52,706 nt of DNA from Halorubrum aidingense JCM 13560 (lineage in GTDB: Archaea > Halobacteriota > Halobacteria > Halobacteriales > Haloferacaceae), in the NCBI RefSeq assembly GCF_000336995.1, contig NZ_AOJI01000003.1:1-52706 (forward strand), read 5' to 3'. Shown in pieces: positions 15,815-23,556 of this stretch. Position 1 is the stretch's first letter; each line of letters begins with the position of its first letter. Under the pieces are notes generated by a model that had not been told where the DNA came from, did not search any database, and saw nothing but the letters and a program-made list of their open reading frames with translations. Both the position numbers and the translations under genes were made by a program.

Positions 15815-16921
15815 TCAGTCGAGAACGATCTGTGCCGGGCCGAGCGCGTCGTGTGCCCCCTTGTCGAGCGTGACGTCCACGGCAGTCCCGAACGAGTCGA
15901 GACCGGCGAACTCGTGGGTGACGTTCTCCTCGATCGGGACCGCGCCGCTCGCGACGAGTTCGCCGGCGAGCGTCCCCGTGTCGACTCCCGGGCCGAGGTC
16001 GGCGACGCCCTTCCGCGGGTTCTCGAAGCGGACAGCCTTCGATCTGGCGGCGCGGGGCGTCGTCTCGACGTCGCCCGAGATGTGACCGACCTGCAGGACC
16101 GTCCCGCCGCGACGGACTGCGCGGAACGCCTGTGCGAGCGGGTCGTCGCCGGCGGTCGCGTGCGACTGGGTGCCGCCGACCGCTTCGATCGCCACGTCTG
16201 CTCCGAGTCCCCCGGTCGCCTCGCGAACCGTCATGACGGGATCGGTCTCGGTCGCGTCGATCGGGATCGCGCCGTTGGCCGCGACGAGTTCCAGCGGCCG
16301 GTCCCGGACGTCTGCGGCGTACACCGTTCTCGCTCCGAAGCGCTTCGCGAGCAGAGCGCACTGGAACCCCATGACGCCGGCGCCGATGACGAGCACGTCG
16401 TCGCCGGGATCGATCTCGGCGTCGGCCACGCACAGCACGGAACTCGCGAGCGGCTGGAGCGCGGCGCCCTCGGCGTCGGAGACGCCCTCCGGGATCCGCT
16501 GGATCGGCTCGACCGGGAGTCGAACGTACTCCGCGAGCGCCCCCGGGCGATCGTAGCCGATCGCCTCGGTGTTCGGACAGTAGTTCTCGTACCCGGACCG
16601 GCAGTACGGGCACTCTCCGCAGTGGATCTTGCCGGGCGCGTACACGCGGTCGCCGACCTGGTAGTCGTCGACGTCCGGGCCGCACTCGGCGACGACCCCG
16701 CAGAACTCGTGGCCGAACAGCTGTACGCCGGAATCTGCGTCCCGGATCTGGCGTTTCACCGCGTCGTAGTGGGCGACCGACTCGCCGCGGTAGAGCAGGC
16801 ACTCGGTCACGCTCAGTTGCACTCGCGACACGTCGATGAGGACCTCTCCGGTGCTCGGCTCCGGGCGGGGGATATCGGCGACGTCGAACGACTCGAACTC
16901 GTCTATCACGACTGCGTCCAT
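15815..16921 (-). CDS. zinc-dependent alcohol dehydrogenase (MDR family)
   Basis: This 368-residue medium-chain dehydrogenase has the catalytic-zinc region GHEFCG, four structural-zinc cysteines in CGECPYCRSGYENYC, and the Rossmann loop VIGAGVMG. The N-terminus is set at MDAVVIDEF (16921) because a TATA box (GATATATTC, about 16943-16953) lies about 27 nt upstream. The longer in-frame extension is a hydrophobic translation of repetitive intergenic DNA. The protein resembles threonine/sorbitol/glucose dehydrogenase-type enzymes, but the substrate is unknown. It is divergent from the TcuA-like FAD dehydrogenase, and the two could act in the same oxidation pathway. Confidence 0.9.
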   Translation of the reverse strand: MDAVVIDEFESFDVADIPRPEPSTGEVLIDVSRVQLSVTECLLYRGESVAHYDAVKRQIRDADSGVQLFGHEFCGVVAECGPDVDDYQVGDRVYAPGKIHCGECPYCRSGYENYCPNTEAIGYDRPGALAEYVRLPVEPIQRIPEGVSDAEGAALQPLASSVLCVADAEIDPGDDVLVIGAGVMGFQCALLAKRFGARTVYAADVRDRPLELVAANGAIPIDATETDPVMTVREATGGLGADVAIEAVGGTQSHATAGDDPLAQAFRAVRRGGTVLQVGHISGDVETTPRAARSKAVRFENPRKGVADLGPGVDTGTLAGELVASGAVPIEENVTHEFAGLDSFGTAVDVTLDKGAHDALGPAQIVLD

Positions 16922-17077
16922 ACCGCTCCCCTCAGCGGCCGCACGAATATATCCTCGGGCGGCGACAACGACGGCGATAGCGACGGTGGCAACGACGGCG
17001 ACAACGACGGTGAGAACAGGTGATGACAACGGGAGGACGAAACGTCTATGTCCGTTCATCATAGATGATCACTGGAG

Positions 17078-18487
17078 ATGCAAATCGTCACCGACCAGGA
17101 TGTCGTCGTAGTCGGCTGTGGGATCGCCGGGCTGAGCGCGGCCAATCGCGCGGTCGAGCGGGGACTCGACGTCACTGTCATCGAGAAGTCGCCGAAAGCG
17201 AAGCGGGGCGGGCACACGCGACACAGCGAATCGTTCAGAGTCGCGTCGTCGGATTCGAACCTCGAGGAGTACGGGTACGAGTACAACATCGACGACTACA
17301 CGCCCGACGACTTCTACGCGGATATCATGAAACAGACGAACGGACGGGCCGACGAGGACCTGGCCCGGACCATCGTCGACAACATCGGCCCCACGATCGA
17401 CTGGCTCACCGAGCGCGGGGTGAGCTGGGACATGGAGCCGCTCAACGTCGGATACACGGTCGCGCGGACGTTCTTCGACGGCGAGGAACTCGTCGCGGAC
17501 CTCGTGGAAGCCGCCGAAGAGGAGGGCGCGACGTTCGAGTACCGCACCGAGGCCCGCGAGATCCTGTTCGACGACGGTGCGGTGTCGGGGATCCGAGCGC
17601 GCAACGACGACGGTGACGTCGAATACCACGCCGACGCCGTGATCGTCGCCGCCGGCGGCTACGAGTCGAGCGAGGAGAAGCGGACCCGGTACTACGGCTC
17701 CGACTACGACGCGATGAAGGTCCGCGGCAGCCGGTACAACACCGGCGAGGGGATCGAGATGGTCCTCGACGCGGGGGCCCGCGCGGACGGCCAGTGGGGC
17801 GGCGCCCACATGGCGCTCATCGACAGCGAGTCGCCCGACTACGAGGGCGGAGCGAACCGCGTCGACGGGTACCAGTATGGCGTGCTGTTGAACCACGATG
17901 GCGAGCGCTTCTTCGACGAGGGCGAGGACGCCCGGGCGCACACGTACGCCAAGCTCGGCCGGATCATCTTCGAGGAGCCCGGCCACGAGGCGTTCATCGT
18001 CATCGACGACCCGCTGAAACAGCACATGCGCGCGACCGGGCCGGGCGATTGGGTGACCGGCGACACCGTCGAGGAAGTGCTCACCGAACTCGGCTGCGAG
18101 GAGCCCGAAGAGGGCGCCGCGACGGTCGACGCGTTCAACGCGGCGACGGACCCCGGAGAGTTCGACCCCGATTCGCTCGACGGAAACCACACCGACGGGC
18201 TAGATCTCGAGAAGTCCAACTGGGCGCTGCCGCTCGATGAGCCCCCCTACCACGGATACCGGGTCACCGGCGGGATCACATTCGGCTTCGGCGGCGCGGC
18301 GACGGACGACCGCGCCCGCGCGCTCGACACCATCGGCCGCCCGATCACGGGGCTGTACGTCGCGGGCAACACCACCGGAGGGCTGTTCTTCGACAACTAC
18401 CCGGGCGGAACCGGCCTCGCGAACGGGGCCGTGTTCGGGAAGATCGCCGCCGAGGAGACCGCCGAATACGTCGGAGCGGCGGAATGA
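17078..18487 (+). CDS. FAD-dependent dehydrogenase, tricarballylate dehydrogenase-like
   Basis: This 469-residue flavoprotein of the fumarate-reductase/succinate-dehydrogenase/3-ketosteroid-dehydrogenase superfamily has the FAD-binding [16 protein letters not shown] and ...[17 protein letters not shown] motifs at the N-terminus. The C-terminal flavin segment is [13 protein letters not shown] with [10 protein letters not shown]. The [12 protein letters not shown] stretch resembles the RGGNSxHTRN region of TcuA, which oxidises tricarballylate to cis-aconitate, so a carbon-carbon dehydrogenation of a carboxylate is likely. The stop overlaps the start of the second PrpF gene (ATGA), which strongly links this oxidation to a PrpF isomerisation. 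No signal peptide is present, unlike secreted fumarate reductases. Confidence 0.85.
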   Translation: MQIVTDQDVVVVGCGIAGLSAANRAVERGLDVTVIEKSPKAKRGGHTRHSESFRVASSDSNLEEYGYEYNIDDYTPDDFYADIMKQTNGRADEDLARTIVDNIGPTIDWLTERGVSWDMEPLNVGYTVARTFFDGEELVADLVEAAEEEGATFEYRTEAREILFDDGAVSGIRARNDDGDVEYHADAVIVAAGGYESSEEKRTRYYGSDYDAMKVRGSRYNTGEGIEMVLDAGARADGQWGGAHMALIDSESPDYEGGANRVDGYQYGVLLNHDGERFFDEGEDARAHTYAKLGRIIFEEPGHEAFIVIDDPLKQHMRATGPGDWVTGDTVEEVLTELGCEEPEEGAATVDAFNAATDPGEFDPDSLDGNHTDGLDLEKSNWALPLDEPPYHGYRVTGGITFGFGGAATDDRARALDTIGRPITGLYVAGNTTGGLFFDNYPGGTGLANGAVFGKIAAEETAEYVGAAE

Positions 18488-19629
18488 GCGACGAACTGGT
18501 CGGCGACCAGCGCGCGATCGGGTGTTCCATCGTTCGCGGCGGCACGAGCAAGGGCGTGTTCATTCCCCGAGCGAACCTGCCGGCCGAGAACCGCGACGAG
18601 GCGATCCTCTCGCTGTTCGGCAGTCCCGACGACAGGCAGATCGACGGGCTCGGCGGTGCGACGTCGACGACCTCGAAGCTGATGATCGTCTCCCCGAGCG
18701 ATCGCGAGGGGGTCGACATCGACTACACGTTCGGGCAGGTGGCCGTCGAGGACGCGGTCGTCGACTACGGGGGGAACTGCGGGAACCTCACCTGTGCGAT
18801 CGGCGCGTTCGCCGTCGACGAGGGGATGGTCCCGGTCGATGACGACGACGACGCGGTGACGATAGCGCTGTACAACACGAACACCGACGCCGATATCACT
18901 CAGACGGTGCCGCTGTGTGACGGCCGCGCGGCGAGCGTCGGCGACTTCAAGATCCACGGCGTGCCGGGAACCGGCGCGCAGATCGACACGACGTTCCACG
19001 ATCCGGCCGGCGCGATGACGGACGGCTTGTTCCCGCTCGGCGGCCCGACGATCGAAATCGACGTCGACGGGGAGACGATCGAGACCACCGTGCTCGACGT
19101 CACGACCCCGATCGCGTTCGTCCGCGCGGCGGACATCGGACTCACCGCCACCGAGGGTCGCGCGGAGATCGACGGCGACGCGGACCTGCTCGAGCGACTC
19201 GAACGGATCCGAGGGACGGTCGCGGTCGAACTCGGCTTCGTGGACACTCCCGAGGACGCCTCGATCGAGACGCCCGGCTACCCGAAACTCGTCTTCGTGG
19301 CCCCGCCGACGGACTACACGACGCCGGAGGGAGGCGACGTCGCGGCCGAGGAGATCGACCTGACGGCGAGGTACATGAGCATGGGGAAACTCCACCCGGT
19401 GTACGCCGTCACCGGCGTCTCCTGTACCGCTGCGGCGGCACAGCTTCCCGGAACGATCCCCAACGAAGTCGCCGACGACCCCGGTTCGACGGTCACGCTC
19501 GGGCACCCGAAGGGGACGATGGCGGCGACCGCCGAGGTCGATCAGTCGGTCCCAGCGGTCGAGTCGGTGACCGTCTACCGGACCCAGCGTCGGCTGATGG
19601 ACGGGACGGGATACTACCGCCCGGAGTGA
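18484..19629 (+). CDS. PrpF-family isomerase, copy 2
   Basis: This 381-residue PrpF-type protein has [22 protein letters not shown] (Lys65), YGGNCGNL (Cys99) and a C-terminal GHPKGTM motif. It overlaps the FAD dehydrogenase gene by 4 nt and so is translationally coupled to it. If the FAD enzyme forms an unsaturated carboxylate such as an aconitate, this enzyme could move the double bond. Family members do this for aconitate, methylaconitate and 4-oxalomesaconate. It is only moderately similar to copy 1, and the first catalytic lobe differs in the SHTHTSK versus ATSTTSK segment, suggesting different substrates. The IclR regulator follows 152 nt later with its own promoter. Confidence 0.9.
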   Translation: MSDELVGDQRAIGCSIVRGGTSKGVFIPRANLPAENRDEAILSLFGSPDDRQIDGLGGATSTTSKLMIVSPSDREGVDIDYTFGQVAVEDAVVDYGGNCGNLTCAIGAFAVDEGMVPVDDDDDAVTIALYNTNTDADITQTVPLCDGRAASVGDFKIHGVPGTGAQIDTTFHDPAGAMTDGLFPLGGPTIEIDVDGETIETTVLDVTTPIAFVRAADIGLTATEGRAEIDGDADLLERLERIRGTVAVELGFVDTPEDASIETPGYPKLVFVAPPTDYTTPEGGDVAAEEIDLTARYMSMGKLHPVYAVTGVSCTAAAAQLPGTIPNEVADDPGSTVTLGHPKGTMAATAEVDQSVPAVESVTVYRTQRRLMDGTGYYRPE

Positions 19630-19733
19630 ACGCCGCCGCCCCGCCGCTCGCATAGCGACTCGCGTTCGGGGGGCGAAAATCGACCGACCGGGGCTTCCAA
19701 GCGAATCGGTCGTAATGAATTGACATCCGTCTC

Positions 19734-19750
19734 GTCCCGCGATGCGGGAC
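19734..19750. promoter_or_regulatory. 7-3-7 palindromic operator at the iclR-type promoter
   Basis: GTCCCGC-GAT-GCGGGAC is a perfect inverted repeat touching the AT-rich TATA-like box (19751-19758), with the ATG at 19782. A protein bound here would block TBP/TFB access, so autorepression by the IclR-type regulator is likely. Two further copies lie at 20646 and 20785. Confidence 0.75.
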
Positions 19751-19781
19751 AATTATTACCCTCGGTCGTTTTTGTGACGAT

Positions 19782-20534
19782 ATGACAGACACGTCGGACC
19801 GGTCGCGGGTCAAAGCGGTCGAGACGACACTCGACATCGTCCAGTTCCTCCATCAGGCCGGGTCGGCGAGCATCGACGCGGTCGCCGACGGGGTCGGAAT
19901 CGGGACGAGCACGGCACACCGCCACCTCACCACGCTACACGAGCGCGGGTACATCGTTCGCGACGGGAACGAGTACGCGTTGAGCCTCCGGTTCCTGACG
20001 CACGGGGGACGGCGACGGGAGACGCTCCCCGCGAACGAACTGATACACCGGAAAGTCAGACAGCTGAGCGAGGAGACGTCGGAACGCGTCCAGTTCATCA
20101 CCGAGGAGCACGGCGAGCGGGTGTACATGTACACCCACGCGGGCCCCGACGCCGTCAAGACGGACGCGACGATCGGCAAGCGCGGCCCGCTACACGTGAG
20201 CGCGGCGGGAAAGGCGATCCTGGCGAATCTGCCGGCCGACCGCCGAAAGCAGATCCTCGACGGGACCGCCGCTCCCGAAACGGCCGAGCGAGAAGCGCTC
20301 GACGCGGAGCTCGAAACCGTCAGAGATCGGGGGTACGCGTTCAACGACGAGGAGTCGACCGTCGGGCTTCGGGCGGTCGGCGTACCGATCCGACACGGGA
20401 GCGACACGGTGCTCGGAGCGATCAGCGTGTCGGGACCGGCCAACCGCCTGACGGGCGACTACTTCCACGAGGAGCTACCGAACCTCCTGTTGGGTACCGT
20501 TAACGAGATCGAGTTGAACATCGAGTACTTGTAA
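19782..20534 (+). CDS. IclR-family transcriptional regulator
   Basis: This 250-residue regulator has an N-terminal winged helix (about residues 8-70, with GIGTSTAHRHLTTLHERGYI as the recognition region) and a C-terminal IclR effector domain containing GPLHVSAAGKAILA and VGVPI. IclR proteins usually control a neighbouring catabolic operon in response to a small acid. It closes the TTT/PrpF island and is the only regulator in it, so it is the prime candidate for controlling these genes. A perfect palindrome next to its TATA box, about 30 nt before the start, indicates autoregulation. The same palindrome is not found at the other island promoters, so regulation of those genes is unproven. Confidence 0.9.
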   Translation: MTDTSDRSRVKAVETTLDIVQFLHQAGSASIDAVADGVGIGTSTAHRHLTTLHERGYIVRDGNEYALSLRFLTHGGRRRETLPANELIHRKVRQLSEETSERVQFITEEHGERVYMYTHAGPDAVKTDATIGKRGPLHVSAAGKAILANLPADRRKQILDGTAAPETAEREALDAELETVRDRGYAFNDEESTVGLRAVGVPIRHGSDTVLGAISVSGPANRLTGDYFHEELPNLLLGTVNEIELNIEYL

Positions 20535-20645
20535 ATTGACGTATACCCGAATTAGAGATATTTGACTCGGTTATCAGAGCAATCCCCCGTTTTACGGCAG
20601 TATATCGCCGTGAATCGAGCATCTGTACGGTACCGAGAGATGGAA

Positions 20646-20662
20646 ATCCCGCAATGCGGGAT
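20646..20662. promoter_or_regulatory. second copy of the IclR-type palindrome
   Basis: ATCCCGC-AAT-GCGGGAT is a perfect 7-3-7 inverted repeat with the same TCCCGC/GCGGGA core as the operator at 19734. It lies 112 nt after the regulator gene, with no gene start nearby. Confidence 0.65.
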
Positions 20663-20784
20663 GATGAAGCGAAGAGTGGGTCCACAGGCGGGGCGGCCGT
20701 TCGAGCGATTTTCGAGGAACGCCCGCTATTCGGCGGAAGTTCGTAGAAAGATACTACAGATGAGACAGGTATCCGCCGTAGTCC

Positions 20785-20810
20785 GTCCCGCATCGCGGGA
20801 CATAATATAG
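20785..20810 (+). promoter_or_regulatory. third IclR-type palindrome fused to a TATA-like box
   Basis: GTCCCGC-ATC-GCGGGAC (20785-20801) is followed at once by ATAATATAG (20802-20810). This is the same layout as the regulator's own promoter. Predicted transcription would start around 20826-20835. No convincing protein gene follows, so the transcript may be a small RNA, a tiny ORF or the relic of a lost gene. Confidence 0.55.
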
Positions 20811-21664
20811 ATGATCAATAGTGATTATTTGGGGCAAACACGCAGAAAAAGGGATGGTACCGACGAGGAAAGATACCGACGAGGGAAGGGACGGATGCGG
20901 GCGGTCAACGATCGGAACAGCCTCGAGGGCGATCCCGACGGGCATCGCGGCGGCATTTCAGAGACGTATTCAATTACAATCGCATGCTTGTAATGAGTAT
21001 GGCAGCCGGACAGGCCCGGCGCCGCCGGTGCGGGTCGAAGAACCGACCGGCGCACCGAGTTGCACCCGCCGAACGATCGACGAGAGATATAGTATGAAAT
21101 GTTAAATCTTTAGAGTCATGTGCTATAAATTATATAATTAGTACCGCCGCGCCCACCGCTGGCCTCGGCACGGTGATCAGGGGTTCGCGGCGGCACAGCC
21201 GGTTGCGACCACCCACAGCAACAGCGGAATCGGGAGCTACAGCTGGGGACGCCGTGGGCCTGCGGGACTCGGCGAAGCGCGCTCAGGTTATCGATGGTAA
21301 GACGGCAGAGCCAGTCGTCCGTGACTCGGACCGTGCGTCGATCGGTGACGACGCGTTCTCGAGACGTGTCGCTCGACGACTACACGGCTACGTCTCGCCG
21401 CGCGTGGATCGACGTTTGGGGGCCGGTCCAGATGCGTAATACTCAGAGATCGTGTATATCTGTAGAAGTGGTAGTTAGAGCGCGTGTCGACACGCGGTTG
21501 AGTTGCTAGTATCGTGCGATAGTTTTGATCGGTTCCGGAAGTTGAAGTCGTTCTACTCGGAGACTCCGTCTAATCGATCAGTTATATAGTCGCAGATCGG
21601 GAATTGCGGTGAGTTATCTATTTAAATGGCCGATAGCGGCCGACAAGAGCGGATCGCGACGGGG

Positions 21665-22297
21665 TCACCCGGTGTCGGGCTCGAGGTACGCTTCGGCTTC
21701 ATCGTCTGAAACTTGCTCGAAGGACTCGTAGAACTGGCCGACCGAGCTGAAGTGCGGCGGCGTTTCGACGCAGATCACCGCATCGGCTTCCGCGAGGAGC
21801 CGTTCGGCCGTGTCGGGGGGTGCGACCGGGACGGCCAAGACGACGTGCTCGGCGCCCGCGGCCCGGATCTGCCGGAGACACGCGATCGTGGTCGCGCCGG
21901 TCGCGACGCCGTCGTCGACGACCACCACCCGCTTGCCGTCGACGTCGAGCGGAGGGCGGTCACCCCGATAGCGCTCGACGGTCGCCCGTGCGGTCTGGCG
22001 CTCGCGCTTGATCTGCGCGTCGAGAGACGCGTCGTCGACGCCGAACTGGGCGATCAGCGAGTCGTTCAGCCAGACCGTCCCGTCGCTGGCGACGGCCCCG
22101 ACGGCGAGCTCCGAGTTCTGTGGCGCCCCGAGCTTCCGGGCGACGACGATGTCGAGGGGGACGCGAAGGCGGTCCGCGACGACTCGCCCGACCGGGAGCC
22201 CCCCGCGCGGCACCGCGAGGACGATATCGGCCTCAAGGTCGTGATCGTCGAGGACGTCCGCGAGTTGTCGGCCGGCGTCGGTTCTGTTTGTGAACAT
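21665..22297 (-). CDS. phosphoribosyltransferase-domain protein
   Basis: This 210-residue type-I PRTase-fold protein has the PRPP-binding motif VVVVDDGVATGATT around residues 125-138 and an N-terminal AVPRGGLPVG segment. It resembles the stand-alone 'predicted phosphoribosyltransferase' family (COG1926-like) often found as small stress-associated proteins, rather than a named purine or pyrimidine salvage enzyme. It is divergent from glycerol dehydrogenase with about 150 nt between them and shows no operon partner. The base or other acceptor is unknown. Confidence 0.85.
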   Translation of the reverse strand: MFTNRTDAGRQLADVLDDHDLEADIVLAVPRGGLPVGRVVADRLRVPLDIVVARKLGAPQNSELAVGAVASDGTVWLNDSLIAQFGVDDASLDAQIKRERQTARATVERYRGDRPPLDVDGKRVVVVDDGVATGATTIACLRQIRAAGAEHVVLAVPVAPPDTAERLLAEADAVICVETPPHFSSVGQFYESFEQVSDDEAEAYLEPDTG

Positions 22298-22446
22298 GCG
22301 GTGTTACCTCAGCGGTGTGCTTCCGGTGGGTCCTTCGTCGGACAGCCAGTTGAATCGTTCGGCGGATCGGGTCCCCGACGGCCGTGGATCGGTCTACGAG
22401 GGACTTAGTCACGAATATTTATGAAGGTTGTGTGTGATGTACGAGT

Positions 22447-23550
22447 ATGTCTCACGTATTCAAATCGCCGGCGTCGTACGTCCAAGGCCGCGGAGTCGCC
22501 GACGCGATCGGCACGCACGTCGACTCGCTCGGAAGCGAGTGCGTTCTGTTGGCCGACAAAGTCGTCCTCGACCTGGTCGGGGATCGGGTCCTCGACAGTC
22601 TCGAAGCGGCGGGGTTGGGAGCGCGGTCACTCGAGTTCAACGGCGAGGCGTCGGAGTCGGAGATCGAACGCATCGCGGCGGCCGTCGACGAGCACGGTGC
22701 CGACGTCGTCATCGGCGCCGGCGGGGGAAAGGCGCTCGACACGGCGAAAGCCGTCCGCAAAGAGACCGGCGGAGCGATGGTATCGATGCCGACCGTCGCC
22801 TCGACCGACGCTCCGACGAGCGCCCTGTCGGTCATTTACAGCGAAGCGGGGGAGTTCCAGTCGTACTGGTTCTACGAGCGACACCCCGACCTCGTGCTGG
22901 TCGATACGGCGATCATCGCGGACGCGCCCGCCCGGTTCTTCCGATCCGGAATCGCCGACGGACTCGCGACGTGGTTCGAGGCCGACGCGACGCGCCGATC
23001 GGCCGGGGAGAACGTCGTCGGTGGAACCCCCACGCGGGCGGGACACCGGCTAGCGGAACTCTGCTACGAGACGCTCCGCGAACACGCGATCACGGCCGTC
23101 GACGGCGTCGAACAGGGTGCGGTCACGGAGAGCGTTTCGGCCGTGACGGAGGCGAACACGCTGCTCAGCGGGCTCGGCTTCGAGAGCGGTGGGCTGGCCG
23201 CCGCGCACTCGATACACAACGGGTTGACGCAGTTAGACGCGACGCACCACGCGACGCACGGGGAGAAGGTGAACGTCGGAACGCTGACGCAGTTGGTCCT
23301 CGAGGGCCGCGACGACGCGTTCATCGAGGACTACGCGGAGTTCTCGCTGGCGCTGTCCCTGCCGGTAACGCTCTCCGACATCGGGCTCGACGACCCGACG
23401 ACGGCACAGCTCGAAACGGTCGCCAACGCCGCGTGCGACCCCGAGGAGACGATCCACAACGAGCCGTTCGAGGTCACGTCGCCGATGGTTCGCGACGCGC
23501 TCAAAACGGCCGATCGAGTCGGTCAGCGGGTGCGTGCCCGCCACGCGTGA
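22447..23550 (+). CDS. gldA: glycerol dehydrogenase
   Basis: This 367-residue iron-containing/GldA-type polyol dehydrogenase is expected to oxidise glycerol to dihydroxyacetone with NAD. GAGGGKALDTAKAV is the nucleotide-binding loop. Metal ligands are visible as the Asp in SGIADGLATWFEAD, His in AAHSIHNGL and His in HATHGEKVNVG. A TATA-like box (about 22413-22421) lies near 27 nt before the expected transcript start at the ATG. A broken second gldA-like gene lies 3 kb away at 26641, so the cell once had two copies here. The enzyme could instead act on glycerol-1-phosphate-like polyols, but residues flanking the metal site look GldA-like. Confidence 0.9.
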   Translation: MSHVFKSPASYVQGRGVADAIGTHVDSLGSECVLLADKVVLDLVGDRVLDSLEAAGLGARSLEFNGEASESEIERIAAAVDEHGADVVIGAGGGKALDTAKAVRKETGGAMVSMPTVASTDAPTSALSVIYSEAGEFQSYWFYERHPDLVLVDTAIIADAPARFFRSGIADGLATWFEADATRRSAGENVVGGTPTRAGHRLAELCYETLREHAITAVDGVEQGAVTESVSAVTEANTLLSGLGFESGGLAAAHSIHNGLTQLDATHHATHGEKVNVGTLTQLVLEGRDDAFIEDYAEFSLALSLPVTLSDIGLDDPTTAQLETVANAACDPEETIHNEPFEVTSPMVRDALKTADRVGQRVRARHA

Positions 23551-23556
23551 GGAGAG

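Larger units (their letters stand above)
20535..21664. other. 1.13-kb gene-free region
   Basis: Short open frames exist (for example around 20811-20993 and 21173-21439), but they are basic and lack haloarchaeal composition or family signatures. The region holds the two palindromes described separately, AT-rich DNA at about 21100-21150 and a perfect 16-bp palindrome CGCGTGTCGACACGCG (21481-21496). Near the end of the phosphoribosyltransferase gene is a GGCCG/CGGCC hairpin with adjacent AT-rich sequence (about 21615-21640), a possible terminator for that leftward gene. Confidence 0.5.

Noticed and set aside
21173..21439. An 88-codon open frame in the gene-free region
   Set aside because: The composition is basic and low in Glu, with no recognisable motif or promoter at the right spacing.
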